Source: Nitrospira defluvii
Lineage (GTDB): Bacteria; Nitrospirota; Nitrospiria; Nitrospirales; Nitrospiraceae
Length of the DNA stretch: 64,000 nt
Assembly (NCBI GenBank): GCA_011525625.1
Contig: WYAX01000012.1
Coordinates: forward strand, 310,001 to 374,000
Reading direction: 5' to 3'
In this document: positions 15,775 through 24,506 of the stretch, in pieces
Numbering within the stretch: the first letter of the stretch is position 1
Layout of the letters: each line of letters begins with the position of its first letter
Position numbers and translations under genes: made by a program
Notes under the pieces: model-generated
Database searches by the model: none
What the model saw: only the letters and a program-made list of their open reading frames with translations
What the model was told of the DNA's origin: nothing

Positions 15775-17105
15775 GTGACGTCCAGTTGCGGACCAGAGCA
15801 TGGTTCGGCGACGCACCTCTGACGATCGGATTTCCGCCCACGTGGAAGGTGGTCGAGTTGGGCCCGGAGGACGAGCCGACGATGACCGCCGATGAGTTGC
15901 GTGAACGATTGCAGCATCCCATCGGGTCCAGACGACTCGCCGACCTGGCCATCGGCAAGATGAAGGCCGTGATGATCGTCGATGATCTCACCAGACCCAC
16001 GCCAGCCGCCGACCTTCTTCCACTGCTCATCGAGGAGTTGACGCGGGCGGGAATGCCCGTCCGCGCGATGACCGTGCTGCTGGCGGGTGGCACCCATCCG
16101 CCCGCCTCCCGGGAGGACATGACAAAAAAGGTCGGTCCACACATTCCTGCGGCGGTGCGCCTGTTGGCCCACGACAGCCGGGGTGATCTCGTGGATCTCG
16201 GCAGGTCTCCGGGCGGCTTACCGCTTCAGGTCAATCGTACCGTGATGGACTGTGATCTCAAGATCGGGGTTGGTTGTATTTATCCGCATCCCATCGCCGG
16301 GTTTTCAGGTGGCGCGAAAATCGTTCTTCCGGCCGTCTGCGGGGTGGAGACCACCAGGATGATGCACGATTATCTGCGTGGGTCGCGTGAACGGGGCGGT
16401 TCCATCCATACGGAATTGCGCCGGGACATGATCGCGGTCGCCCGAACCGTCGGCCTCGACTTTATTGCGAATGTCACGATCAATCGCCGCCGCCAGATCG
16501 GCCGACTGTTCGCGGGCGATGTCGTGGCGGCGCATGAGGCCGGCGTGCGTGCGGCGCAGAAGATGTATCGCGTGCCGCTCGTGCCCGAGGCCGACATTGT
16601 CGTCGCAGACATGTACCCCTTCGATACCAGTTGGCAGTTCGCGCAGGACCGCGGGATGTGGCCGATCGAGCTTGCTGGGCCGGAGGCATCCCGTGTGGTA
16701 ATTGCCGCCTGTCCGCTCGGCATGGGCACGCATGAATTGTTTCCCGTGGCCAGTCCGCTCTGGTCGCGTATTGCCAGACGGCTCAGCCATTTTCGCCTGG
16801 CGGATCTCGACCGCCCTCTCGAAAAGCTGCGCACGGTGCTCACACTGATTCGTCAAACCCAACACCGATTGATGGTCCTCGCACCCGGCCTGAAACCTGA
16901 GGAAGTGATGGGTGTGTTTCCCCACGCGCAATGGTTCGGAGAGTGGGCGACCTTGCGGGCAGCGTTGGAAGCGCGGCATGGAAAGAAGCCCGTGACGGTG
17001 GTGGTCTATCGGTGCGCGCCGTTGCTGCTTCCAGCCGCCGCCGAGCGAAATCAGGAAGTGGGCGCGAAAACCCAGCCCCTGACAGCGCATCCGTCGTCGG
17101 TCTAG
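15771..17105 (+). CDS. LarA-like (nickel-pincer racemase/epimerase family) protein
   Basis: 444 residues from the ATGA overlap at 15771. The lactate racemase N-terminal domain is recognisable: VDDLTRPTPAADLLP, then LLAGGTHPPAS (catalytic/cofactor histidine region) and YPHPIAGFSGGAKIVLP, whose histidine and lysine match the residues that hold the nickel-pincer cofactor. This family acts on 2-hydroxy acids and, in some members, on sugar or sugar-acid substrates. No larB, larC or larE cofactor genes are in the window. Its place inside a glycosyltransferase operon suggests epimerisation of a sugar acid or hydroxy acid for the polymer, but that is inference. Confidence 0.8.
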   Translation: MSDVQLRTRAWFGDAPLTIGFPPTWKVVELGPEDEPTMTADELRERLQHPIGSRRLADLAIGKMKAVMIVDDLTRPTPAADLLPLLIEELTRAGMPVRAMTVLLAGGTHPPASREDMTKKVGPHIPAAVRLLAHDSRGDLVDLGRSPGGLPLQVNRTVMDCDLKIGVGCIYPHPIAGFSGGAKIVLPAVCGVETTRMMHDYLRGSRERGGSIHTELRRDMIAVARTVGLDFIANVTINRRRQIGRLFAGDVVAAHEAGVRAAQKMYRVPLVPEADIVVADMYPFDTSWQFAQDRGMWPIELAGPEASRVVIAACPLGMGTHELFPVASPLWSRIARRLSHFRLADLDRPLEKLRTVLTLIRQTQHRLMVLAPGLKPEEVMGVFPHAQWFGEWATLRAALEARHGKKPVTVVVYRCAPLLLPAAAERNQEVGAKTQPLTAHPSSV

Positions 17106-17177
17106 AGGGAGAAGCGCGGGGGCGACCGTTCTTCACGATACGTCGATTACCGGGACGTTGCTACGACTTCACTCGCT

Positions 17178-18830
17178 ATGTCTATCCCTTCTTCAGTTCC
17201 CTCGCCGCCGGATGATGGTCATGAGGTGCTCTCTCAACAGCTCGATTCCGGCAATGCCGGCTCTGTGCCTGCGGCCGGTACCGTGATCGAACGGCTCAAC
17301 TCCGCCTCCTGGGTCGTGGACGCAGCGGTTGCCGGTGTTGTGTTCCTCCTTGTGTTCGGCAGCGGCCTGATTCATATCGAGAGTTTTCCGCCGCTGTGGT
17401 TCGATGAAGGCTGGACGGTCTGCGTTGCACGGACCTGGGTGGAACTCGGACACTACGGGTGCCTGTTCAAAGGCGAGCCGGCGCCTCCCTCGTTGGCGGC
17501 GCACTTCCCGGTGGTGGCCTCGGTAGCGGCGGGTTTTGCCCTGTTCGGCGTGGGTGTTTGGCAGACGCGAGTGGTGGGATTGCTGTTCACGTTCGGGGCG
17601 TTCCTGCTGCTCTATGCCGTGACCCGGCGCCTGTACGGCCGATCGATCGCGATGGCGGCCCTGGCGCTGTTGATCCTCGTTCCGCTGAAGTGGTCGATCC
17701 ATCCCCTCTACATCGGCCGGCAAGTCCTGGGCGAGATGCCGCTGTTGTGTTTCCTCCTGGCCGGGTTTCTCTGCGTGCTCAAGAGTAGGAATCGGCCACT
17801 CTGGCAGGTCGCTGCGGTGGGATGCTGGGCGTTGGCATGGATGACCAAAACGCAGGTCGCGCCGTTCCTTGTGGCGTCCTTTGTGGGGACTATGCTGCTC
17901 ATGAGCCTACGCGGCGATTGGTCGGTTGTGGGCCGGCTGGCCGTGGCCCTGATCGGTGCTTGGGGCGGGTGTCGGCTGCTGATCGCAGGCAAGGATTGGC
18001 TGTTGGCCGGACACATCATGCCGCATCCCCCCGTAGACGGAATGACAGAAGCCATTGCGTTGGTGTTTGTGCCGTCCATTCGTCTGGAGACCATGCAGTA
18101 CCTGTTCGTCTGCTGGCCTGAGTATCCGCTCGGACTTGCCTATGCTGCCTGGCGTCTGCGGCGAGAATCAGGATCCGCCGGCAGGGCATCTGTCGAGCAG
18201 ACGGTGCACACCATGCTGTTGCTGTTGGCGGGGAGCTGGCTGGCCTGGTTTGCGTTTCTCTGCGCCGGTGAACCGCGTTATGCGCTGCCCGGATTGTTCT
18301 TGGCTGCGCCATTCACGGCAGCGCTGCTGTGCGATCTCACGGGCGGATTTAATGTGTCGTTCCTGGCAAGGAGTCTGACCGGGCTGTTGCGAAGCCGGCG
18401 CCTCACGAGTCAAGGAATCAAGGCCGTCGCCGTTGTCCTGTTGCTGGCGGTGATGGGGTGGGTCGCCCTGCAGGAGCGATATGCGTTCCGGGCGCGTGAG
18501 GACAATCGCGACCTGTTTGCGGTGACCCACTACCTGAATACGACCACCCCGCCGACGGCGTTGATCGAGACCTACGACAGTGAACTGTTTCTCTTCTTGC
18601 AGCGACCCTACACCTATGCTCCACCGCGCATCCTGGTCGAGATCATCCGACGTGAGCAGGGCCAGGTGCAGGCAGTCACCTACGATCCGCTGGAGAGCAA
18701 GCCGGACTACTTGGTGGTCGGAGAGTATGGCCAATGGGCCGGATTCTACAAGCCGTTGATTGCGAAAAACCTGGTGCGACTTGTGACGACCATCGGGCAC
18801 TATCAGATCTACCAACCGGTGCGCCCCTAA
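17178..18830 (+). CDS. GT-C glycosyltransferase (ArnT/PMT-like), membrane
   Basis: 550 residues, about 11-12 membrane helices. After the first helix comes the GT-C signature loop PPLWFDEGWTV, with the acidic pair DE placed on the outer side as in ArnT/PMT enzymes that use polyprenyl-phosphate sugars. The C-terminal periplasmic portion (about 450-550) is soluble-like. It is the last gene of the surface-polymer run, 72 bases after the LarA-like gene. It pairs naturally with the DPM1-like transferase at 9745, which would make its lipid-linked donor. Confidence 0.83.
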   Translation: MSIPSSVPSPPDDGHEVLSQQLDSGNAGSVPAAGTVIERLNSASWVVDAAVAGVVFLLVFGSGLIHIESFPPLWFDEGWTVCVARTWVELGHYGCLFKGEPAPPSLAAHFPVVASVAAGFALFGVGVWQTRVVGLLFTFGAFLLLYAVTRRLYGRSIAMAALALLILVPLKWSIHPLYIGRQVLGEMPLLCFLLAGFLCVLKSRNRPLWQVAAVGCWALAWMTKTQVAPFLVASFVGTMLLMSLRGDWSVVGRLAVALIGAWGGCRLLIAGKDWLLAGHIMPHPPVDGMTEAIALVFVPSIRLETMQYLFVCWPEYPLGLAYAAWRLRRESGSAGRASVEQTVHTMLLLLAGSWLAWFAFLCAGEPRYALPGLFLAAPFTAALLCDLTGGFNVSFLARSLTGLLRSRRLTSQGIKAVAVVLLLAVMGWVALQERYAFRAREDNRDLFAVTHYLNTTTPPTALIETYDSELFLFLQRPYTYAPPRILVEIIRREQGQVQAVTYDPLESKPDYLVVGEYGQWAGFYKPLIAKNLVRLVTTIGHYQIYQPVRP

Positions 18831-19079
18831 GGGCAGACCGGTCCGCAACCGGCAGTCCCTCGTTCGACGAACCCTTCAAAATGTTCCCCCTTGACTCTGC
18901 ACAGGGCGGAATTATTGTTGTCTCCGTTGCTGATGCTCAACCGGATGGACGGGAGGCAATCCCGATCTGGACAAGCAACGGCGGCAGATCAATGCCCCGC
19001 CTCTGCTTCGGCCAGCGTCCATCCGACCAATTCACATCAACCCCTAGACTGACCTCTCAAGAGAGAGGGGGAGGAAGGT

Positions 19080-19517
19080 ATGACCAGTTACCATGCAGCA
19101 TTGATGGCACCGATCGGACAAGACTCCTTCGACCGACAAATCGATCGGTTACTGGAGGATGCGGTGAGCGCGTTCGGCGTACACGGAGCGGCCTGGGCTC
19201 CGTCCAGTAATGCCTGGGAAGACGACAACGGGTTCTATGTTCAGATGGCGCTGCCCGGGTGGGACCCGCAGGATGTGTCGCTGGAGGTGACTAAGCATGT
19301 CCTCTCAATCAAGGGAGAGCGCAAAGAGGACTCCGGATCGGGCCGGACCTTCCATGTAAAGGAAATTGCCGACGGCCGGTTTCTGCGGCTCTTCCGATTG
19401 CCGACGTCTATCGATTCCGAGAAAGCCTCGGCTGCGCAGAAGAACGGATTGCTGACAGTGACCTTTCCCAAGCGGGAAGAGGCGAAGAGTCGGCGGATCA
19501 TGATCGAGGGAACGTAA
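19080..19517 (+). CDS. Small heat shock protein (Hsp20/alpha-crystallin)
   Basis: 145 residues, the normal size for bacterial sHSPs. The alpha-crystallin domain spans about 45-140: WEDDNGFYVQMALPGWDP, SLEVTKHVLSIKGERK, FLRLFRLPTSID and AAQKNGLLTVTFPK, the last including the conserved A-x-x-x-N-G-L motif. It acts as an ATP-independent holdase chaperone in the cytoplasm. A strong AGAGGGGGAGGAAGG ribosome binding site precedes the ATG and a good terminator follows. It appears monocistronic. I see no CIRCE element upstream. A weak TTGACT-16-TATTGT promoter candidate lies at 18891-18918. Confidence 0.93.
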   Translation: MTSYHAALMAPIGQDSFDRQIDRLLEDAVSAFGVHGAAWAPSSNAWEDDNGFYVQMALPGWDPQDVSLEVTKHVLSIKGERKEDSGSGRTFHVKEIADGRFLRLFRLPTSIDSEKASAAQKNGLLTVTFPKREEAKSRRIMIEGT

Positions 19518-19545
19518 GGTTCCTCAACGCCGCTTTCCCAGGAGG

Positions 19546-19578
19546 CCTCGCCGATTCTCACGATCGGCGGGGTCTTTT
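19546..19578 (+). terminator. Rho-independent terminator after the Hsp20 gene
   Basis: Stem CCTCGCCGAT / ATCGGCGGGG (10 pairs with one G-T wobble) around a 7-base loop, followed by TCTTTT. It starts 29 bases after the stop codon at 19517. Confidence 0.85.
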
Positions 19579-19957
19579 GTTCCCGCTGAGCTCGATATCA
19601 GCGGGTGAAGCGGGAATGTGGAAGACTCTCGCATGGCCGATGCCATGCGGGAGTCTGAAAGCAGAGCAGCGATGAATCATACAGAGTGACTGAAGCCCTG
19701 GCGGAGTCCGCGCGACTTCGAGGGCTCGCGGCCGAATCATGTTCGGCAAGAGACCCCGGCACTCCATCCCGGGCCGGTGCGATCATCGACCCAGATGCGC
19801 GGTTGTCGCGCCATTGTCGGTTCCACGGTGCTTCCAGCGAACGCTCTGCGACAGGAAACGTTCGGATCGGACCCGCGGAGACACGATCGCCCGCAATGCG
19901 GGGGGCCAAGCACACCGAGACGGCTGGGTGCCGGCGGCGGGGAAGCTATCCTGCATC
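19579..19957. other. Gene-free stretch between the Hsp20 terminator and the PilZ gene
   Basis: No reading frame here has a plausible start, ribosome binding site and protein-like composition. The only clear structure is a perfect-looking 15-pair hairpin at 19623-19656, listed separately. The rest shows nothing I can support. Confidence 0.5.
19623..19656. repeat. Isolated 15-bp hairpin
   Basis: AGACTCTCGCATGGC and GCCATGCGGGAGTCT are complementary over 15 positions (one G-T pair) around a 4-base CGAT loop. There is no T-run on either side, so it is not a standard intrinsic terminator. It could be a small RNA stem, a processing site or a mobile-element remnant. Confidence 0.6.
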
Positions 19958-20353
19958 CTAGACGGAATAGTGTTCCTGCAGATGGTCGCGCTGAAAACGC
20001 ACGATGTATCTGATCAGCAGTTCTCGATTCTGTGAGGTCATCCGGATGAACCGGGCGTGGAGGCGGTACGTACCGCCTGGAATCGGAAGGGGATCGACCC
20101 GCAACACCTCGATAGTGGCGTTGAAGGGCACCTGGTCGGGGAGGAGGAGCGTGAGGGAAAGGGCCTCGTCTGGTTGGTAGGCGGTCGTGACCGTCACGCC
20201 GATACCCCCGCCGCTGAGGTTCACGGATTTCTCAAGGAAGACACACTCCGTCGTGTCCGTCTCCGATTGAATGCAGATGGGCAGAAGGACGGTGATGCGA
20301 TAAAACTCGCGGCGTTCCCTTCCGGACGACTGTGAAGGTGTGTCGGATGGCAT
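19958..20353 (-). CDS. PilZ-domain protein (cyclic-di-GMP effector)
   Basis: 131 residues from ATG 20353; the frame stays open to a TTG at 20449, which is an unlikely start. It is a single PilZ domain: R15-EFY-R19 (the RxxxR c-di-GMP arm) and N45-L-S-G-G-G50 (the N/DxSxxG motif) are both present, so ligand binding is likely. Such proteins relay c-di-GMP to motility, polysaccharide or pilus machinery. No operon partner is evident: the gene is alone on the minus strand, convergent with the Hsp20 gene and divergent from the orphan gene at 20829. Confidence 0.85.
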   Translation of the reverse strand: MPSDTPSQSSGRERREFYRITVLLPICIQSETDTTECVFLEKSVNLSGGGIGVTVTTAYQPDEALSLTLLLPDQVPFNATIEVLRVDPLPIPGGTYRLHARFIRMTSQNRELLIRYIVRFQRDHLQEHYSV

Positions 20354-20828
20354 AGCAAAGATAAATATAACAAAGTTGCAGACCTGTTGGTTTTGTTGCA
20401 GGAAGAGGCGGCTGCTCGTCGCCGTGCTCCGCCGAACGGTGTCGTTCAAGAACCGGCGGTCTAGTCGTGCTCCTGTATGCCCTTGGGTGGGCGCGCAGAG
20501 AGTTGCCCAAAATGACTTGTGTGCTCACAGAGCGCACACGGGAAGAATGTGATCAATCGATTCGTACAATAAAGGTCATTCCAGTCTCCGCGACTCATGG
20601 AGAAGTGGTGGGGAAAAGAATCAGTGGGCGAGCCGGTTTGCGGCTCAGATGATGGAGGGCTGTGCGAGAATGGTGGCTTGTGTCGCCATCGATCTAACGG
20701 AATAGTGCGTATTTTCACAACACGTTGTTCCGTGATGGAGACGAGGCCCAGCAGTTGACCGTACGGCTCAACCATCGCGGGTCTCTTCCCCAATTCTAGG
20801 AGAAAGAATAAGATACAATGCCATATCT
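20354..20828. other. Gene-free stretch between PilZ gene and orphan gene
   Basis: A 110-codon open frame exists on the minus strand (20461-20793), but it has no ribosome binding site, an irregular composition and no recognisable motif, so I do not call it. The last 60 bases are A+T-richer, with GGAGAAAG at 20800-20807, and probably carry the leader of the gene starting at 20829. Composition shifts from the G+C-rich background to a poorer one across this stretch. Confidence 0.45.
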
Positions 20829-21899
20829 ATGAAGCAAAAACGGGCACAGCGGAGAGTGGCAGATCTTAAGGAAAGGGCTCACTGTGCCTACAAAGAGTAC
20901 CAGGCCATTTATATCCTTAGTAACGCGCTGGACAATTCTGGATATGAGCAAATGAATGTGTCCCTTGAGAATATTCCTAGTCTGTCGAAAGCTGCTCTCA
21001 AGGTTTTTTACTCTGATCTACAAAGGAGGCTTGCTTCTCTCAAAGAGTGGATAGGAGCGAAGGGAGGCCCCTCAGCTTATGACGAGATACTCCGGATGGC
21101 ATACGATCAACCAACAAAGATTCTATGGTTGCCCAAATGGTACATGCAGGAAAATCTGTTTAGTCGTTATGAGAACGCATGTCCACTCTTTGCGAAGCTT
21201 CCACCGCACGGCAGAATTGGCATAGATGTAAAAGGAACAAGTAAAGGGGGTGGAAAGGAGGTTCCATGGACCATTCTGGAAGCCATGCTTTTTGAGGATA
21301 TGGGGCTGCTGTGGAATGCTACGTGTGATGCCAGGAAAGCCGAGCAAGCCTGTAGTACAAAGGAAACGGCCAAGAGGGAAGACGCACTCTTGCGTGCAAC
21401 TGTTAGATCGATATTTTTTTTGCTGGAAGGCTACCTGAACGCGCTATCCTGGGATATTCAGAAGTTGAAAGACGGGAGTCTAACGCAGGAAGAGAAGTCT
21501 TTGTTGCGTGAATGGGATGAGGATAGCGGAAAGCCTAGAACATTGGGCCTTCGTGAAAAGCTTCACAAGTATCCTAAGATTGCGATTGGCGGAAAACATC
21601 CGCCTCTGGTCGAAACCAATTGCCCAGAGTTGAAACTCTTAGTGGGAAGTGAGCAGGATCTGCGGCACTCACTCGTTCACCCGAAAGTTGAGACACACAT
21701 GGAAGCCGAACAGGACCTCATGCCTAGAGAGTCTCGATTCTATATGCTGGATTACAGGAGTTGCGAAACGCTGATGGACTCAGCAATATCACTCATTAGG
21801 AAGATTGGGGAAGTGGTGGGAGCCAGATACGGGGATGTGAATATTTGGTTGCACGATCGCAATTCAGAGGGACGCTTTGCTGCCGAGGCATTTGAGTGA
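20829..21899 (+). CDS. Orphan protein with HEPN-like Rx4H motif, A+T-richer than neighbours
   Basis: 356 residues, no family recognised with confidence. The N-terminal half (1-140) is helical and charged. The C-terminal half (about 185-335) has the layout of a HEPN domain: a first long helix (SIFFLLEGYLNALSWDI, 194-210) and, after about 70 residues, DLRHSLVHPK with R279 and H284 spaced as the RNase motif Rx4-6H. HEPN proteins are common RNA-cleaving toxins and defence effectors. Codon use is visibly A+T-richer than the flanking genes, and the gene sits between a PilZ gene and a decayed toxin-antitoxin pair, so horizontal acquisition is likely. The HEPN call is tentative; a non-catalytic HEPN-like fold is possible. 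Confidence 0.6.
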   Translation: MKQKRAQRRVADLKERAHCAYKEYQAIYILSNALDNSGYEQMNVSLENIPSLSKAALKVFYSDLQRRLASLKEWIGAKGGPSAYDEILRMAYDQPTKILWLPKWYMQENLFSRYENACPLFAKLPPHGRIGIDVKGTSKGGGKEVPWTILEAMLFEDMGLLWNATCDARKAEQACSTKETAKREDALLRATVRSIFFLLEGYLNALSWDIQKLKDGSLTQEEKSLLREWDEDSGKPRTLGLREKLHKYPKIAIGGKHPPLVETNCPELKLLVGSEQDLRHSLVHPKVETHMEAEQDLMPRESRFYMLDYRSCETLMDSAISLIRKIGEVVGARYGDVNIWLHDRNSEGRFAAEAFE

Positions 21900-21926
21900 A
21901 GCTACGGTTTATTTGGCGGAGCTCTG

Positions 21927-22152
21927 TCAGATTTGATAATGTTCGGTAGTGTCCATGAAGAAGAATGGGGATGTGCCGGTCTGGTCGTTGCCAGTACCGG
22001 TAGCCTGATTCCGGGACTCTCTGAGGATGTCCGCCTTCTGGTAGAGCGTTTCAATGGTGCGGGTTGCTGCGGTAGGACTGTCGTGTGCGATGAAGTCGTG
22101 GAGATCGCGGAACCATACGTTCGGACTCAGTGGTCCAGGTTACTTCTGCTAT
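21927..22152 (-). pseudogene. ParE/RelE-type toxin remnant (start lost, frameshifted)
   Basis: Reading the minus strand downstream of the antitoxin gives recognisable ParE-type fragments in three frames. The first is AEVTWTTESER, from an ATA codon at 22152 that would be the ATG. One base later in frame comes WFRDLHDFIAHDSPTAATRT (from 22115). After another shift near 22012-22018 comes PESGYRYWQRPDRHIPILLH. The C-terminus is lost near 21927, next to the orphan gene. Intact members of this family are about 95-100 residues, transcribed just after the antitoxin with overlapping start and stop codons. The start loss, two frameshifts and truncation mean no functional toxin is made. Basis: conceptual translation by eye. 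Confidence 0.65.
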
Positions 22153-22325
22153 GTCTTGATTCGGCGCCCGATCTCCTCGTGGCTGATCGTCCTTTCCGCA
22201 TCGGAGTCAGCGAGCCCTCTGTCCACCATCTGCGCAAGAGCAAGTTCCCGGAGGATCTCTTCGTAGGAGCTGTCCTCCGGCTGGTCCTGTAGAATCTTGG
22301 CGATCGGCTCCTTGGCCGACGGCAT
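22149..22325 (-). CDS. Antitoxin of a type II toxin-antitoxin pair (partner decayed)
   Basis: 58 residues from ATG 22325, with AGGGAGG 5 bases upstream (a GTG at 22331 overlaps that site and is less likely). The sequence EEILRELALAQMVDRGLAD and ISHEEIGRRIK is typical of small antitoxins paired with ParE/RelE toxins. The stop TAG is followed in frame by CAG AAG TAA, so the ancestral end was probably TWQK: one G-to-A change (TGG to TAG) would have shortened it by three residues. The same base would have changed the overlapping toxin ATG to ATA. Confidence 0.7.
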   Translation of the reverse strand: MPSAKEPIAKILQDQPEDSSYEEILRELALAQMVDRGLADSDAERTISHEEIGRRIKT

Positions 22326-22449
22326 ATGCACCTCCCTCTCGCGAAGGCCCCTGATTCAAACATCTGCTTGTTGCCCGGGCCGAATTCGTTTCTGACTATG
22401 GGAATAGCGAGTAGGTCGTTGATTTACAACACGTCGATGGGTTGTTAGT

Positions 22450-24465
22450 ATGCCGCGCATGAATATGGCGTATCGTCTGCTGTGGGCGTTCCTCTCCACT
22501 CTTGCGGCCGTGGCACTCGCCCATGTGGTCGGTGTCGTCAATCCCGCGGAAAAAGTGAACGGGCTTTGGCTGGTGGTGGCGGCGGCCTGCATCTATGTCT
22601 TGGCCTATCGATTCTATGGTCGGTGGTTGGCGCGTCAGGTGGTCCAGTTGGACGATACGCGTCTGACTCCTGCCGTGCGCCTGAACGACGGGGTGAACTT
22701 TCATCCCACGAACCGAGTGGTATTGTTCGGCCATCATTTTGCTGCCATCGCGGGCGCTGGTCCGCTGCTCGGGCCAGTCCTAGCGGCACAATTCGGATTC
22801 CTCCCCGGCTTTCTCTGGCTGGTCATCGGTGCGGTCCTTGCGGGCGCGGTGCAGGACTTCATTATCTTGGTCGCCTCCATGCGGCGCAATGGTCGTTCGC
22901 TGCCTGAGATCGCCCATGACGAACTGGGCTCCACTACGGGTACGGCGACGGCGGTCGCGGTGTTGTTCATTGTCGTGGTCGCGCTTGCCGGGCTGGGCTT
23001 CGCCGTAGTGAACGCGCTGTACCACAATGCCTGGGGCACGTTCACGATCGCGATGACGATTCCCATCGGGTTCATCATGGGGTTTTACCTCCAGAAGTTC
23101 AGGCCCGGCGCGGTGGCGGAGGTTTCGGTCATCGGGGTGGCGCTCTTGGTGGCGGCGGTGTTGTTCGGGCGTGTGGTGGGACAATCGGCCTACGCCTGGA
23201 TGTTCGAGTTTGAGAAGCCGGCTCTCGTGTGGTTGTTGGCCGGATACGGGTTTCTTGCGTCGGTATTGCCGGGATGGATGCTGTTGGTCCCACGAGGCTA
23301 TCTGTCGACCTTCATGAAACTGGGCGTGGTGTTCCTGCTGGGGTTCGGTGTGATCCTCATGGCGCCGACGATCGAAATGCCGCGCGTAACCCAGTTCGCA
23401 CACGGCGGCGGCCCGATTATTCCCGGCACGTTGTTCCCATTCCTCTTCATTACCATCGCCTGTGGTGCGGTGTCGGGGTTCCATTCACTGGTGTCGTCCG
23501 GTACGACGCCCAAAATGATTGAACAGGAGTCGCAGGCGGTGGTGGGGTATGCGGCGATGCTGCTGGAAAGTTTTGTGGGCGTGATGGCGCTCATTGCGGC
23601 CTCAGTGCTGATTCCCGGCGACTATCTGGCGATCAATACGATGCTCTCGGTCGAGACCCTGACGGCCATGGGCTTTGCGCCCTCCCGCATTGGGGAGTTG
23701 TCGCAACTGGTCGAAGTGAATGTTGCCGGACGACCCGGAGGCGCGGTGTCGCTGGCCGTGGGAATGGCATCCATTTTTGCCGCGCTGCCCGGCATGTCCG
23801 GCTTGATGGCCTACTGGTACCAGTTTGCGTTGGTGTTTGAGGCGCTGTTCATCCTGACGACGATCGATACCGGGACCCGTGTCGCGCGGTATCTGATTCA
23901 GGAAATGGCGGGGCGGGTGTACGCACCGTTCCGGCAGATGAATTGGTGGCCGGGGGTGTTGCTGAGCAGCGCCGTTGTGGTGGGCGCCTGGGCGTACCTT
24001 ATCGGGACGGGCAGCATTTCGACGATCTGGCCGATGTTCGGGGCGGCCAACCAGCTTCTGGGGACGCTGGCCCTCTGTATCGCGACCACGGTGTTAATCA
24101 AAATGTGGAAGTCGCCCTATCTTTGGGTCACCGCGGTGCCGATGTTGTTCGTCGGGGCGATTACCCTGTCGGGCTCCTATGAAATGTTTTGGATGTTTCT
24201 GGCAAAAGCCGCGACCCTCGCCGCCGGGCAGGCCTTTACCCTGTATGTGGATGCGGTGCTGGTTGCCGTGGTGGCCATTCTGGGCTTGGTTGTCTTGAGC
24301 GATAGCCTCAAGCAGTGGTATGGGTATGTGATCTTGAAGCGCCCCTTCCGCAGCAGTGAAGTGGTCGCACTCGCCGGTGGCGGCTCAGCCGGTCGTACGC
24401 AGACGGCTGTGCATCGGCATGACGACTGCCGATTCACGTTGCCGCCGGGCGGAGGCTGTTGTTAA
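22450..24465 (+). CDS. cstA: Carbon starvation protein CstA family transporter
   Basis: 671 residues, close to the family norm of about 690. About 16-18 membrane helices; the family-typical NDGVNFHPTNRVVLFGHHFA and the GPLLGPVLAAQFGFLPGFLW segment near the N-terminus, then FHSLVSSGTTPKM and the MFGAANQLLGTLAL region late. CstA proteins import pyruvate or peptides during carbon limitation. The protein could start at the first ATG or at codons 4 or 6, which are also ATG. No sensor-kinase partner (as in BtsSR) lies beside it. Confidence 0.93.
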   Translation: MPRMNMAYRLLWAFLSTLAAVALAHVVGVVNPAEKVNGLWLVVAAACIYVLAYRFYGRWLARQVVQLDDTRLTPAVRLNDGVNFHPTNRVVLFGHHFAAIAGAGPLLGPVLAAQFGFLPGFLWLVIGAVLAGAVQDFIILVASMRRNGRSLPEIAHDELGSTTGTATAVAVLFIVVVALAGLGFAVVNALYHNAWGTFTIAMTIPIGFIMGFYLQKFRPGAVAEVSVIGVALLVAAVLFGRVVGQSAYAWMFEFEKPALVWLLAGYGFLASVLPGWMLLVPRGYLSTFMKLGVVFLLGFGVILMAPTIEMPRVTQFAHGGGPIIPGTLFPFLFITIACGAVSGFHSLVSSGTTPKMIEQESQAVVGYAAMLLESFVGVMALIAASVLIPGDYLAINTMLSVETLTAMGFAPSRIGELSQLVEVNVAGRPGGAVSLAVGMASIFAALPGMSGLMAYWYQFALVFEALFILTTIDTGTRVARYLIQEMAGRVYAPFRQMNWWPGVLLSSAVVVGAWAYLIGTGSISTIWPMFGAANQLLGTLALCIATTVLIKMWKSPYLWVTAVPMLFVGAITLSGSYEMFWMFLAKAATLAAGQAFTLYVDAVLVAVVAILGLVVLSDSLKQWYGYVILKRPFRSSEVVALAGGGSAGRTQTAVHRHDDCRFTLPPGGGCC

Positions 24466-24506
24466 GCGTCGCGGCGACGGGCGGATAGGCAGAAGGAGGA
24501 CAGATC

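Noticed and set aside
20461-20793. 110-codon minus-strand frame upstream of the orphan gene
   Set aside because: No ribosome binding site, irregular Pro/His/Ser-rich composition and no recognisable motif; probably chance.
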